Counted from the stretch's first letter, positions 19,386 through 28,741 are shown. The stretch: DNA of 44,654 nt from Cyanobacteria bacterium CG_2015-22_32_23 (GCA_009993045.1 JAACUG010000076.1:1-44654), one strand, 5' to 3'. Program-made: numbers and translations. The notes: generated by a model from the sequence alone, not told the origin.

Positions 19386-19628
19386 TTAACTAAATTTACG
19401 GCGAAAACGATTATCTATCTTAGCTTTTTTTTCTTGGTTACATTTAAGACAAAGAGTTTGTAAGTTACTAATATCATTACTTCCGCCCTTTGCTAAGGGT
19501 ATAATATGATCAATACTCAAGGTTGTTTCATTCAATTTTTGTCCACAACTTTGACATTGATATTTATCTCGGTTATAAACATATTTTCTGACTTCTAAAG
19601 GAATAGGAATACGAGGAGTTTTACTCAT
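19386..19628 (-). CDS. HNH endonuclease domain protein
   Basis: A small 80-residue protein from the ATG at 19628 ([20 protein letters not shown], quoted in part: [14 protein letters not shown]). It has CQSCG, then the HNH core [24 protein letters not shown] (quoted in part: [19 protein letters not shown]) and CLKCN. The two CxxC pairs would bind a structural zinc and His-Asn-His would bind the catalytic metal. A longer start at 19664 would overlap the upstream KGK gene by 11 bases. It follows the KGK gene in the same direction, so the two probably share a transcript. DNA-cleaving or nicking activity is the family expectation; the biological role is unknown. Confidence 0.82.
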   Translation of the reverse strand: MSKTPRIPIPLEVRKYVYNRDKYQCQSCGQKLNETTLSIDHIIPLAKGGSNDISNLQTLCLKCNQEKKAKIDNRFRRKFS

Positions 19629-19653
19629 TATTTTTAATATATTTACTCTATTT

Positions 19654-19956
19654 TTATTCTTCATCAGGAGAAAATTCTACGGTAATTTTTAACTTTAATT
19701 TGCCTTTTTGCCATCCTAATGCACCAACTTTTAACACTTCTACTTCTACACCATCATTAAGCCATTTTTTCCTACTTAAATTCTTTTTTTCATCATGTAA
19801 ATCACTGCGAGAAGTATCGATTAATTTACACTTAATTCCTTCTATTAAATGACTTAATTTAAACATAGATTGATCAACATAAAATCTATGGACATCACTA
19901 TCAATAATATTAATAGCATGATCTTCATTTTCTAAAGGTTTATAGTTATCTGTCAT
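19654..19956 (-). CDS. KGK domain protein
   Basis: The 100-residue protein ends in the characteristic cyanobacterial KGK-family block [22 protein letters not shown], here seen at residues 78-99 (key residues Trp82, Lys84-Gly85-Lys86). The N-terminal part is an acidic domain of unknown function. The family is largely limited to cyanobacteria and has no assigned role. It lies 25 bases upstream of the HNH gene. A strong minus-strand promoter-like sequence is 300 bases upstream (20258-20285). Confidence 0.75.
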   Translation of the reverse strand: MTDNYKPLENEDHAINIIDSDVHRFYVDQSMFKLSHLIEGIKCKLIDTSRSDLHDEKKNLSRKKWLNDGVEVEVLKVGALGWQKGKLKLKITVEFSPDEE

Positions 19957-20434
19957 CTAAAATTTATTTGTTACTTTAATTATAAAATTATGACACAAAC
20001 TTATCCTCCCTTAATTTTAATCAATTGATTTAAGACGAATTAGTTTATGTGTTTGCAATAGTAGTAATATTGAGTTAAGCCTAAAACTAAGTCCAATAAT
20101 TAATTTTCAAAATAGTTAAATTATCTTAAATATTTCTATAAATTAGTTAAAAAAATTTCGATTTTCCTTGACTTTTTCTCTTTTTTTCGTCATAATATAA
20201 AGTATAAATATGATAATGGAAATCTGACTGTTTATCTTTAAAAATATAAAGCCTCCCATTATATAAATAATAACAAAAATGTCAACAGTTGTCAAGGGAT
20301 TCTCTAAATTTTTATCTATTTTTTTTAATAAATACTTCAATAATTTTAAAAAAGATGACTTTAAATAAGTTTAAATTATAAGTAATTACTTTAATTCAAC
20401 CTGTTATTAATAAATAATTTGATCATCTCTAAAA
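19957..20434. other. Long AT-rich intergenic region
   Basis: No convincing protein gene lies in these 478 bases. A 65-codon minus-strand frame (20143-20340) is AT-biased and lacks a ribosome-binding site. The region holds a near-consensus minus-strand promoter (20258-20285, listed separately) and a weaker plus-strand one (TTGACT near 20170, CATAAT 17 bases on). Confidence 0.55.
20258..20285 (-). promoter_or_regulatory. Near-consensus sigma-70 type promoter
   Basis: Read on the minus strand, TTGACA (20285-20280) is followed after 16 bases by TATAAT (20263-20258). Both hexamers match the consensus perfectly. Expected transcription start is near 20251, running leftward. The nearest downstream gene is the KGK gene about 300 bases away, so this is either a long leader or a small RNA. 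Confidence 0.55.
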
Positions 20435-20872
20435 TTAATAATAAATAGTCGCTTTTCTACCTAAATTTTTATCTATTTCTAAGTTAATTTTAATATAATT
20501 AGATGGCAAATAAGGTAATAATTCTGACCATTCAATAGCAGTTATTCCTCCATCAACTTCAATACCTTGCCAATAATTTTCTAAGTGTAAATCTTTAATA
20601 TCTCCTTTATTTAATCTGTATAAATCAATATGATATAGTGGTATTTTTCCTTCTAAATACTCGTTAATTAAGGTAAAAGTAGGGCTAACAATGGCTTCTT
20701 TTATACCTAATGCTTCTCCTAATCCTTGAATTAAAGTTGTTTTTCCTGCTCCTAAATTACCACTTAACAATAAGACGCTATTAACTGTTAATTCTTGTGC
20801 TAATTTTTTCCCTAATTTTTTTGTTTCCCATTCATCTGCTAGGAAAATAATTTCTGTTTTTTTCTTACTCAT
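20435..20872 (-). CDS. tsaE: tRNA threonylcarbamoyladenosine biosynthesis ATPase TsaE
   Basis: An ATPase that works with TsaD and TsaB to install the t6A modification at position 37 of ANN-decoding tRNAs, cytosolic. The 145-residue protein has the P-loop GNLGAGKTT, SPTFTLINEY, YHIDLYRL and the late IEWSE motif, all family hallmarks, at normal length. It stands alone on the minus strand, divergent from the M16 peptidase. Confidence 0.93.
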   Translation of the reverse strand: MSKKKTEIIFLADEWETKKLGKKLAQELTVNSVLLLSGNLGAGKTTLIQGLGEALGIKEAIVSPTFTLINEYLEGKIPLYHIDLYRLNKGDIKDLHLENYWQGIEVDGGITAIEWSELLPYLPSNYIKINLEIDKNLGRKATIYY

Positions 20873-21131
20873 ATTAATAATTTTTCAGTAGATATAATAA
20901 TCTTAAATTATTTCTCTTAAAATATACTTATAACTAAAAATAAATTATTAATAAATTAATTGTTATTAATTATCAATAGTCCATTAAAATAAGAATATAA
21001 AATTTATATAAAAAAAAGTTAATTTCCTTTTATTTTAAACTTCAATTTTATTCTATATGGAAGTTTATCAAATTTAGGAAACAAGTATATAAATATTATA
21101 ATAGTTAGTAAAATATTAATCAAAATTGACC

Positions 21132-22403
21132 ATGACTTCAACCTTAGTTAAATCTAATTCTATTTACTCTCCCACTATTACTAAGTTACCTAATGGTTTA
21201 ACTATCATCGCAGAAGAAATACCTGTTTGTGCTATTAACCTGAATGTTTGGTTTAATGTCGGTTCTACGGTAGAATCTAATGAAATTAATGGTATGGCTC
21301 ATTTTTTAGAGCATATGATTTTTAAAGGTAGTGTCAACTTAGCTAGTGGGGAATTTGAACGTTTATTAGAAGCTAAAGGTGCGGTAACAAATGCCGCTAC
21401 AAGTCTAGAATATACTCATTTTTATTTCACTTGCACACCCCAAGATTTTGGCGATATTTTGCCTTTACAGTTAGATTTGTTGTTAAATCCTCTTTTTCCC
21501 CTTGAAGAATTTAACCGAGAAAAAAAGGTAGTACTAGAAGAAGTTAAGCGATCGCATGATAACCCTAGTCGTAAAGTTTATCAAAAAATGATGAACAATG
21601 TATTTCCTAATTTACCTTATCATCGTCCGATATTAGGTACAAAAGAAATTATCGAAACATTAACTTCTGAACAAATGCAGTACTTTCATAATTCATGGTA
21701 TCAACCATCGGCAATGACAATAGTGGCGGTGGGTAACTTACCAGTGGAAGATTTAACGCAAAAAATCATTGATTGTTCCTCATTGAATCAAAAAATATTA
21801 CAACCAGAAAAATTAACTTATTTACCCGAATTACCTTTCTCGAAAATAATCAGCGATGAATATACCGATAAATCCTTACAACAATGTCGTTTAATGTTAA
21901 CATGGCGTGTACCGGGGTTAAATAGCTTATCTAAGACACTTCCTTTAGATGTTTTAGCGGTAATTTTGGGGCAAGGAAAACTATCTCGATTATTTAGGGA
22001 TTTACGGGAAAATAAACGTCTCGTTACTAGAATTTCTGCTAGTAATATGACTCATCAAATACAAGGAAATTTTTACATTGCCGCACAATTATCTCAAGAA
22101 AATATACCCCAAGTAAAAGAGATAATTCTTAATCATATTGCGGATATTCAAAAAAATGGAGTGACGCAATTAGAGTTAAATCGAGTTTGTCAAAATGTAG
22201 CTAATCAGTTTATTTTTAATAGTGAAAAACCAAGTAATCGTACTAATTTATATGGTTATTATTATTCACAGTTAGGAAGTTTAATTCCCGCTTTAGAATA
22301 TACAGAAAATATCCAAAAATTAACCGTAGAAGATATACAAAAAGCGGCACAAAAATTTTTAGATTTAAACGCCTATGGAGTTATTATTGCTAATAATGAA
22401 TAG
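21132..22403 (+). CDS. M16 family zinc metallopeptidase
   Basis: A 423-residue processing-type protease. The inverted zinc motif HFLEH lies in GMAHFLEHMIFKG (HxxEH, about residues 57-61), with the distal region YTHFYFTC and the second M16 half including PGLNSLSK and NKRLVTRI. The ATG at 21132 was preferred to an in-frame TTG six bases earlier. No signal peptide, so it is probably cytoplasmic or processed otherwise. Many cyanobacteria carry a catalytic and an inactive M16 gene side by side; here only the catalytic type is present. Substrate unknown. Confidence 0.9.
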   Translation: MTSTLVKSNSIYSPTITKLPNGLTIIAEEIPVCAINLNVWFNVGSTVESNEINGMAHFLEHMIFKGSVNLASGEFERLLEAKGAVTNAATSLEYTHFYFTCTPQDFGDILPLQLDLLLNPLFPLEEFNREKKVVLEEVKRSHDNPSRKVYQKMMNNVFPNLPYHRPILGTKEIIETLTSEQMQYFHNSWYQPSAMTIVAVGNLPVEDLTQKIIDCSSLNQKILQPEKLTYLPELPFSKIISDEYTDKSLQQCRLMLTWRVPGLNSLSKTLPLDVLAVILGQGKLSRLFRDLRENKRLVTRISASNMTHQIQGNFYIAAQLSQENIPQVKEIILNHIADIQKNGVTQLELNRVCQNVANQFIFNSEKPSNRTNLYGYYYSQLGSLIPALEYTENIQKLTVEDIQKAAQKFLDLNAYGVIIANNE

Positions 22404-22451
22404 TAAGTTATTTTTATAGTAGCTATCGGTATTGATTTAGATTGGTAAAAA

Positions 22452-22497
22452 ATCAAGAAGGGTTAGATACTTACTTCAAGCCTTTTAACCCCTTGAT
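22452..22497 (-). terminator. Probable Rho-independent terminator of the hisA-ferredoxin-trmL unit
   Basis: On the minus strand, ATCAAGGGGTTA pairs with TAACCCTTCTTGAT (one bulge) and is directly followed by TTTTTT. It lies about 140 bases beyond the trmL stop. Confidence 0.55.
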
Positions 22498-22633
22498 AAA
22501 ATACAAATCGAAAGTAAACAAGGTTTGTGTATCGTAAACAAAACAAAAACCATGAGGAATTTATCATACCACATTGCCTAAATTTTATAGCATGACTTAT
22601 AGACTAGACAAAATACTAAATAATGAAATTAAT

Positions 22634-23095
22634 TTACTTTTTTATCCCTAATTGACGTAAAGACTCAAACAAAACCACAGAGACACTAACAGATAAATTC
22701 AAACTGCGTACATGGGGACTTGCCATGGTAATAAAACAAGTTGCATTACATTGCTGTAAAACTTCAGGAGGTAAGCCTTCGGTTTCGCTACCAAATAAAA
22801 GCCAATCATCTTCTTGAAATTCACACTCAAGGTAATTTTTTGCACCCCTAACACTCAAGCCAATTAGTCTTCCACCTTTTTCTTTAGCGGTTTTAATGAA
22901 ATCTTCAGAACTTTGATGATAAGTTAGTTTTACATGAGGCCAGTAATCTAAACCAGCTCTTTTTAAATAGCGATCGCTAATTTCAAACCCCAAAGGTGCG
23001 ACAAGATGTAATTCTGTTTGGGTAGCGGCACAAGTTCGGGCAATATTACCAGTATTAGGGGGAATTTGAGGATGTACTAAAACAATTTTTGCCAT
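22634..23095 (-). CDS. trmL: tRNA (cytidine(34)-2'-O)-methyltransferase
   Basis: A SPOUT-class methyltransferase that 2'-O-methylates the wobble base of certain leucine tRNAs using S-adenosylmethionine. The 153-residue protein has PNTGNIARTCAAT near the N-terminus, the knot motifs LLFGSETEGLPPEVL and SLNLSVSVSVVLFE, and normal family length. It follows the ferredoxin gene by 78 bases on the same strand, so a common transcript with hisA is likely. Its exact tRNA target in cyanobacteria is inferred from E. coli. Confidence 0.92.
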   Translation of the reverse strand: MAKIVLVHPQIPPNTGNIARTCAATQTELHLVAPLGFEISDRYLKRAGLDYWPHVKLTYHQSSEDFIKTAKEKGGRLIGLSVRGAKNYLECEFQEDDWLLFGSETEGLPPEVLQQCNATCFITMASPHVRSLNLSVSVSVVLFESLRQLGIKK

Positions 23096-23173
23096 ATTTT
23101 AAAAAGAAAGAATTTGTAAAAGTGAATCAGTTTTTCTCGTAAACTCCCTAGAATGAGAAAGGAAATTAATTTA

Positions 23174-23413
23174 TTACCAAACAGGATCACTATAGAGATT
23201 AATGATAAATTTAGAAGTATTAGCAGGAATAGAACTAATACAAGCACAAATAGGTGTACCGTCTTCTAACTCAACTTCACAAGCATGACAATAACCCATA
23301 ACGCACCCCGTAGGGATAAAAACACCCCCTCGTTTTGCTACTTCTAAGATTCCTTCCCCTACTTCTGCCATTACCGTAATATTATCAGGTAAAAATTTTA
23401 CTTCAACACTCAT
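23174..23413 (-). CDS. Short plant-type 2Fe-2S ferredoxin
   Basis: A 79-residue soluble electron carrier. Cluster cysteines are Cys37, Cys42 and Cys45 in GCVMGYCHAC (Cx4Cx2C), plus Cys56 in PICAC; Cys58 is an extra nearby thiol. It is shorter than photosynthetic PetF (about 97 residues) and lacks the usual acidic N-terminal patch, so it is more likely a specialised ferredoxin. It sits 38 bases after hisA and upstream of trmL. The redox partner is unknown. Confidence 0.88.
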   Translation of the reverse strand: MSVEVKFLPDNITVMAEVGEGILEVAKRGGVFIPTGCVMGYCHACEVELEDGTPICACISSIPANTSKFIINLYSDPVW

Positions 23414-23451
23414 AATTAATTGTTAATGTCAATATTCTTATTTTTGTTATC

Positions 23452-24222
23452 TTAAACCACCGCAGTATTATCAAAATTGAGAGGAATATCTTGAATTCTA
23501 CCATCACCAATGGCTGCGATGGCTTCTTTTAAATCAACTTTACCTGTATATAAAGCCTTACCCACAATAACGCCACTTACTCCTAAAGATTCTAAAGATA
23601 ATAAACTGAGTAAATCTGTTAAACAACTAATACCACCAGAAGCGATGATAGGTATATTAGTAACTTTAGCTAATTCTTTTAAAGCGTCTAAATTAGGACC
23701 AATTAAAGTACCATCACGACTAATATCAGTATAGATAATAGCGGCGGCTTTGTCAGAAATTTGTTGAACTAAATCTGTAGCTTCTATGGTGGAAGTTTCT
23801 AACCATCCTCTAGTGGCTACTTTACCGTTACGAGCATCGATGCCAACGGTAATTTTATGGGGGAAAGCCTCACATAATTCTGTGACTAATTCAGGATTTT
23901 CTACTGCCACAGTACCAACTATAGCTCTTTCTACTCCTAAATTGAAAAGACGTTCAACGGAAATGCGATGGCGCAATCCTCCCCCTACTTGAACAGGAAT
24001 AGTTAAAGTTTCAACAATAGTTTGAATAATATCTAAATTAACCGTTGTACCTTCTTTTGCACCATCTAAATCTACTAAATGTAAGCGTTTAGCCCCTTGA
24101 TTTTGCCATTGTAAAGCCACTTCTAAGGGATTTTCGTTAAAAACTTGAGATTGTTGATAATCCCCTTGATATAATCGAACGCAACGCCCTGCTAATAAAT
24201 CAATGGCGGGTATAACTTCCAT
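23452..24222 (-). CDS. hisA: ProFAR isomerase (histidine biosynthesis)
   Basis: It isomerises N'-[(5'-phosphoribosyl)formimino]-5-aminoimidazole-4-carboxamide ribonucleotide, the fourth step of histidine synthesis. The 256-residue TIM barrel has catalytic Asp8 in [20 protein letters not shown] (second catalytic Asp in [15 protein letters not shown]), QVGGGLR, and the phosphate loop [12 protein letters not shown]. It is the first gene of the hisA-ferredoxin-trmL cluster. Other his genes are not nearby. Confidence 0.96.
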   Translation of the reverse strand: MEVIPAIDLLAGRCVRLYQGDYQQSQVFNENPLEVALQWQNQGAKRLHLVDLDGAKEGTTVNLDIIQTIVETLTIPVQVGGGLRHRISVERLFNLGVERAIVGTVAVENPELVTELCEAFPHKITVGIDARNGKVATRGWLETSTIEATDLVQQISDKAAAIIYTDISRDGTLIGPNLDALKELAKVTNIPIIASGGISCLTDLLSLLSLESLGVSGVIVGKALYTGKVDLKEAIAAIGDGRIQDIPLNFDNTAVV

Positions 24223-24568
24223 AAAAAACTAATCATAAAATTAAGAGAAGTTTAATTATATCACTTACGGTTATAGGGTTGACAAAAAAAATTACTCCTT
24301 AATCCTCCTGTTTGATAACAGTGAAGCCTTGGGAGTAAATTACACATCAATTCTACAATTACTTATTACTTATTAATAATTTAATCTCAAAAGAGGATTT
24401 AACCAATAATAAAGTCAGTATTGAGTAAAGTTGTAGTAACATTAACAGTAAAATATGCTTTATTAACGTTGTGTAAAGATAGAAAATATATTTCGACAAA
24501 AAAAAGAGCAGAATTATCAATTCTTACCCTTATTTTTATTATTAAATAATATCTTGGAATTTATGTTT
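24223..24568. other. Intergenic region between the apc operon and hisA
   Basis: A 346-base AT-rich gap. It holds the apc terminator (24284-24338) next to hisA. The remaining 230 bases between apcC and that terminator form an unusually long 3' trailer with no gene seen. Confidence 0.55.
24284..24338 (-). terminator. Probable terminator of the apcABC operon
   Basis: On the minus strand TTACTCC (24338-24332) pairs with GGAGTAA (24298-24292), followed by a run of eight T. An inner hairpin CTGTT/AACAG fills the loop. It ends just before the hisA promoter region. Confidence 0.6.
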
Positions 24569-24772
24569 TTAAAGTAAACCAGTATTAGCACCGGGGCGCC
24601 CTGTAACTAATTTAACTTTAACAATAGATCCACCCATTTTTTGAATTCTTTGTTGTTCTTTAAACCAGTTATCATAAGGAACTAATTTAGTAAAATAGGT
24701 ATTTTGTAACTCTCTTTGAGTTCTAATTCTGGTTTGACTTGGTACACAAGCGGTTACTTGAAACATTCTCAT
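24569..24772 (-). CDS. apcC: Allophycocyanin core linker (small, 7.8 kDa type)
   Basis: This linker caps allophycocyanin trimers at the phycobilisome core. The 67-residue protein MRMFQVTACVPSQTRIRTQR (start) to GRPGANTGLL matches the family end to end. It has a strong ribosome-binding site (AAGGAGAT) upstream on the minus strand. It is third in apcA-apcB-apcC; the 264-base gap after apcB commonly allows separate regulation or processing, so that the linker is made in lower amounts. Confidence 0.95.
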   Translation of the reverse strand: MRMFQVTACVPSQTRIRTQRELQNTYFTKLVPYDNWFKEQQRIQKMGGSIVKVKLVTGRPGANTGLL

Positions 24773-25036
24773 GGGGATTTATCTCCTTGATGATTAAATC
24801 TCTTTTAAACTTTTTTGTCGAAAATTTAGTTTATATAAAAACAGTTAATTTTTAGTTCTAATTACTCAGATCTAAATCTCAATTTATGTAAAATTTTAAT
24901 CATAATAGTTAGGAGTCAAGAGTCAATACTAAATCAATTAAGCCTATTTAAGTCTAACTAAACTAGCACTCACTCTGGACATTCCTAACACGATGGTTAA
25001 GTTTTAAGGGATTGTTACTATACGGGTAGTAATCAA

Positions 25037-25522
25037 TTAGCTTAAACCAGAGGAGATGTAGTCGAAGTAAACACCCATTTCTTTACCAGCATCAGCACCA
25101 ACTAAACTAGCGGTAACTTCTTTCATGGCTTGAATTGCTTGGATGGTAGAACTTACAGGTACACCTAAAGAGTTGTAGGTTTCTTTTAAACCGTTGAGTA
25201 CGCGCTCATCTAAGATGGAAGCATCACCAGCTAACATAGCATAGGTAGCATAACGGAGATAGTAGTCTAAGTCACGAATACAAGCTGCGTAACGACGAGT
25301 GGTGTACATATTACCACCAGGGCGAGTTACATCAGAATATAATAAGGATTTAGCTACAGCTTCTTTTACGATGGTAGCGGCGTTAGCACTAATTACACTA
25401 GCGGCACGAACACGAAGTGCACCAGTTTGGAAGTAGCTTTTTAATTTGCCTAAAGCGTTGGCATCAAGGTATTTACCTTGTACGTCGGAGGAGTTGATTA
25501 CAGCAGTAATTGCGTCTTGCAT
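25037..25522 (-). CDS. apcB: Allophycocyanin beta subunit
   Basis: A core phycobilisome light-harvesting protein binding one phycocyanobilin at Cys81 ([15 protein letters not shown]). Asn71 (PGGNMY) is the residue normally methylated. At 161 residues it has exact family length, with the globin-like phycobiliprotein fold. It is 100 bases downstream of apcA, with AAAGGA as ribosome-binding site. It forms the alpha-beta monomer with ApcA. Confidence 0.97.
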   Translation of the reverse strand: MQDAITAVINSSDVQGKYLDANALGKLKSYFQTGALRVRAASVISANAATIVKEAVAKSLLYSDVTRPGGNMYTTRRYAACIRDLDYYLRYATYAMLAGDASILDERVLNGLKETYNSLGVPVSSTIQAIQAMKEVTASLVGADAGKEMGVYFDYISSGLS

Positions 25523-25622
25523 TGTTGTTTTCCTTTCTTCTTAATTAACTTTTGCTTAGTATTTTGCAGGACTAAAATTATTTAGCACTGATGATAGGGT
25601 TTAGGGATTGTTAATCTAAAAC

Positions 25623-26108
25623 CTATTGCATTGCTCCGATAACATAATCGAAATATGCACCAGCTTCACCAGCGTCATCAGAAGACATCAAGCCAGTTGC
25701 AACTTCTTTCATTTCACGCACACTTTGAGCTACTGCACCTACGTCAGTACCTAAAGATTTGTACATTTCTTTTACGCCGACTAAACCGATTTCTTCGATA
25801 GGAGTAACGTCACCAGCTACTATTCCATAGGTAACTAGACGTAGATAGTAGTCCATGTCACGTAAACAGGTAGCAGTCATTTCTTCACCATAAGAATTTC
25901 CACCGGGGGAAACAATGTCAGGGCGTTTTTGGAATAAACGATCTCCTGCTTCTTTTACGATACGCTCACGAGCGCCGCTTAAGGTTTCAGCGATGCGTAA
26001 ACGAGATTCACCGGAGGTTACGAATGCTTTGATTCTATCTAACTCACCTGGGCTTAAATAGCGTGCTTCTGCGTCAGCATTCACGATAGATTTCGTGACG
26101 ATACTCAT
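25623..26108 (-). CDS. apcA: Allophycocyanin alpha subunit
   Basis: The alpha subunit of the phycobilisome core, with phycocyanobilin at Cys81 ([13 protein letters not shown]). It has 161 residues, full length. The ribosome-binding site GGAGGA lies just upstream of the ATG on the minus strand. It leads the apcABC operon; apcE, often upstream in other cyanobacteria, is absent here and replaced by the divergent queA gene. Confidence 0.97.
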   Translation of the reverse strand: MSIVTKSIVNADAEARYLSPGELDRIKAFVTSGESRLRIAETLSGARERIVKEAGDRLFQKRPDIVSPGGNSYGEEMTATCLRDMDYYLRLVTYGIVAGDVTPIEEIGLVGVKEMYKSLGTDVGAVAQSVREMKEVATGLMSSDDAGEAGAYFDYVIGAMQ

Positions 26109-26502
26109 TGATGGATTCCTCCAAACAAAATATTAAATAGTATTTATTAATTTAACCAGAATTTTGATTCCACTGGTCAGGAAGTTTTGAAAATCTTATC
26201 TCAAGGATAGTTTTTTCTTTTCATCAGTATAACCGACTAGAGTTACAATTCCTGATGATTTTTTTTGGAAGAGGTTTAATTTGTCTTCGCAGATCATTGT
26301 GCGATATTAAGTCCACTTTTGCTTAATTTTCTTAATACTTTTTAACATTTGCCAAGGGTGTAAGACAAAAATTTTGGCAGTTATGGGTTATTCATCTTTC
26401 AAAATACTTGATATTGACAGTTTTGAGTCTTCCCTTGACAATTAATTTAGCAAGTCAATTTGTTAAGTTATTTTTCTTCAAAATTAATTTCATTGTTTAT
26501 TT
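26109..26502. promoter_or_regulatory. Divergent control region of apcA (minus) and queA (plus)
   Basis: This 394-base gap contains no open frame of note. It must carry the apc promoter and a long 5' leader, as usual for apc operons, and the queA promoter. A TTGACA at 26435-26440 is a candidate -35 for queA but no good -10 follows. Exact sites cannot be fixed by eye. Confidence 0.5.
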
Positions 26503-27543
26503 ATGAATCTTGATCAACAATTATCTAGTTATGATTATTATTTACCTTCAGAATTAATCGCCCAAAATCCCGTCATTCCTAGAGATACTTCTCGTTTATT
26601 AGTGGTAAAGTCTCAGGAGACAATTAATCATCATGTTTTTTCTGATTTGCCCGATTTATTATCTTCTGGAGATTTATTAGTTTTAAATGATACTCTGGTA
26701 ATTCCAGCCCGTTTATATGGGAAAAAGTCCACTGGTGCGCAAGTAGAAGTGTTGTTAGTGGAAGAGACAGAAAATAATTGTTGGTTGGCTTTGGTAAAGC
26801 CGGGTAAGCGTTTTTCTATAGGTAGTGAAATTATTTTTGGAGATATTTTAAAAGCCACCGTAATCGGTAAAGATGAGTCAACGGGAGGGCGTTTTTTACA
26901 GTTTGAGGTTAATCCATGTCAGTCTTTTTGGGAGATTTTAGATAAAGTAGGTAATATTCCTTTTCCTCCTTATGTTACGGAGTCTCAAGCTAATCCCCAA
27001 CAATATCAAACTGTTTATGCTGAAAAACAAGGGGCGATCGCAGCACCTACGGCGGGGCTACATTTTACGGAGAGATTATTAACACAATTAACAGAAAAAC
27101 AAATTAACATTGCGAAAGTAACTCTCCATGTGGGAATTGGTACTTTTCGCCCTGTAGAAGTAGAAGATATTTTAAACCATGAAATGCACCAAGAATGGAT
27201 AGAAGTTAATCAAAATACCATTGATGCTATTAAGCAGACGAAAGAGAAAGGCAAAAAAGTAATAGCAGTAGGGACAACAGTAGTTAGAACTTTAGAGGGT
27301 GCATATCAACAACAACAAAAATTAATACCTTTTTCGGGTAAAACAAATTTATTTATTTATCCTAGTTATGAATTTAAAGTAATAGATGGTTTAATTACTA
27401 ATTTTCATTTACCTAAATCTAGTTTATTAATGTTAGTTAGTGCTTTAATTGGTAGGGAAAGATTAATGAGTATTTATCAAAAAGCCATGGAGGAAAAATA
27501 CCGTTTTTATTCTTTCGGTGATGGAATGTTTATCCAGATTTAG
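26503..27543 (+). CDS. queA: S-adenosylmethionine:tRNA ribosyltransferase-isomerase
   Basis: It transfers and isomerises the ribosyl part of S-adenosylmethionine onto 7-aminomethyl-7-deazaguanine in tRNA to make epoxyqueuosine. The 346-residue protein opens with YDYYLPSELIAQNPVIPRDTSRLLV (quoted in part: LPSELIAQNPVIPRDTSRL). It contains NIPFPPYV, GAIAAPTAGLHFT, LHVGIGTFRPVE and FHLPKSSLLMLVSA, all hallmark segments, and has normal length. It is monocistronic and divergent from the apc operon. Its 3' end abuts a decayed transposon end. Confidence 0.97.
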   Translation: MNLDQQLSSYDYYLPSELIAQNPVIPRDTSRLLVVKSQETINHHVFSDLPDLLSSGDLLVLNDTLVIPARLYGKKSTGAQVEVLLVEETENNCWLALVKPGKRFSIGSEIIFGDILKATVIGKDESTGGRFLQFEVNPCQSFWEILDKVGNIPFPPYVTESQANPQQYQTVYAEKQGAIAAPTAGLHFTERLLTQLTEKQINIAKVTLHVGIGTFRPVEVEDILNHEMHQEWIEVNQNTIDAIKQTKEKGKKVIAVGTTVVRTLEGAYQQQQKLIPFSGKTNLFIYPSYEFKVIDGLITNFHLPKSSLLMLVSALIGRERLMSIYQKAMEEKYRFYSFGDGMFIQI

Positions 27544-27559
27544 GGTGGATTTCATAAAA

Positions 27560-27905
27560 ATTAGCTTCTATGTCGAAAGAAGCCCCATACTTTGTTTTCA
27601 ACAAAAAATAAATCAAACAAGTGTGGGATGAATTTCGACAGATAAATAAACGTTCTATCTTGTCACAACGGTTGAAAATTCTGATAAGATAAGAACAACC
27701 GCACACGGGCGGATAATGGCGATAACCAAGCCATACACATAAATATAATTCTATGATACCGTGTATTTGACCTACGGAACGTGGGGTAAAGCCTATCGTC
27801 AGAAAGTAAGACTCGTTACTTCTCGGAGTAAAAAGCATTTCTTTGGGTAGGAAGTCAACACTGTAATTTTAATTCAGTGTGGGTAGTTCACATGAAAGTC
27901 ACTCA
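27560..27905 (+). mobile_element. Decayed IS200/IS605-type element: right end with omegaRNA-like region
   Basis: No open frame survives, but the stretch has the look of the 3' end of a tnpB-type element. A structured region contains an AGTAA..TTACT hairpin (near 27810-27825), then GGAAGTCAAC, a perfect hairpin ACACTG/CAGTGT (27858-27863 with 27875-27880), and GTGGGTAGTTCAC. This order resembles IS605-family right ends. It starts just after the queA stop. The left end was not recognised. A minus-strand frame over 27530-27838 is taken as a shadow. Assignment is by pattern only. Confidence 0.42.
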
Positions 27906-28030
27906 TGTAAGAGGTAACAAAGATTATTAGTTATTTTTATTAATTTAAAAATGTATAATTTCTAAATGTTTTAATACTTACCTAACACCCGATACCTCAA
28001 ATCAACAATTAATCCTATTTTTGGGTAACA

Positions 28031-28741
28031 TCAGTTATTAATTACTTGTTTTACTATCACTTGTGCTAATTCTTTAGTAGCGCCAAAAGGAGGGATAAAA
28101 ATTAATTTAGTTTTGGTATTTTTTGAGCGTAAAACTATTTCTTGTTCAATCGTTTCTGTAATTTTACCAGAAAATAAAAAGTAAGGAACAATAGCTATAC
28201 TTTCAGGATTATAATTAAGTAAATTATCAATAATATTGGCAAAATAAGGGAAAATTGACCAATAAGCGATATTAGCATTTAATTTTTGAGCGATGGCTTT
28301 TATTTCCTGATTTCCTTGGGTAATACTTGTGCCATGAGAGAGTAAAATGCGGTGAGTGGTAGGCTGTTGTTGATATTTATTTTGTAATAATGCCATTAAA
28401 TCTTCACTTTTTCCTAAATGGGGCATCAATTCTAGGGGAATAGAAGAAGATAAACGTGCAATTTCGACTTGTTGAGGTATGTCTTGTAAAACGTGAGTGC
28501 CTGATAATAAGAATAAAGGTAATATTTTAAGAGTGGCATAACCTTTGATGGCACATTCTTGAGCAAAATCGCTAATCTTAAAGGATAAAGGTTGATTCTC
28601 TAACTCTAAATAAGCGGTAGTTAATAATGGTGAAAATCCTTCCTTACTTAAAAGTTTAGTAATGTTTTCTGTAAGTTTATGTAACTGATGACGATAGTTA
28701 GGGTTTCGACTACCATGAACAACAAAAATATAGGCGATCAT
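28031..28741 (-). CDS. Sirohydrochlorin chelatase-like protein (CbiX/SirB family)
   Basis: It probably inserts Fe2+ (siroheme) or Co2+ (cobalamin) into sirohydrochlorin. The ATG at 28741 gives MIAYIFVVHGSRNP, placing the metal-binding histidine of VHGSR at residue 9. A longer start at 28783 is encoded by a common AATTGACAAT-type intergenic repeat and is rejected. The second half has LLSHGTSI and VPYFLFSGKITE, the family's repeat of the N-terminal fold, with 236 residues in total. The second metal histidine is in LLSGTHV. A functional link with the Co/Ni importer at 7-9 kb is possible but they are far apart. Confidence 0.85.
   Translation of the reverse strand: MIAYIFVVHGSRNPNYRHQLHKLTENITKLLSKEGFSPLLTTAYLELENQPLSFKISDFAQECAIKGYATLKILPLFLLSGTHVLQDIPQQVEIARLSSSIPLELMPHLGKSEDLMALLQNKYQQQPTTHRILLSHGTSITQGNQEIKAIAQKLNANIAYWSIFPYFANIIDNLLNYNPESIAIVPYFLFSGKITETIEQEIVLRSKNTKTKLIFIPPFGATKELAQVIVKQVINN

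Noticed and set aside
20143-20340. Minus-strand 65-codon frame
   Set aside because: Strongly AT-biased, no ribosome-binding site, and it spans the predicted promoter at 20258-20285.
27530-27838. Minus-strand 102-codon frame downstream of queA
   Set aside because: It overlaps the queA 3' end, has no recognisable protein pattern, and covers the structured transposon-like end.
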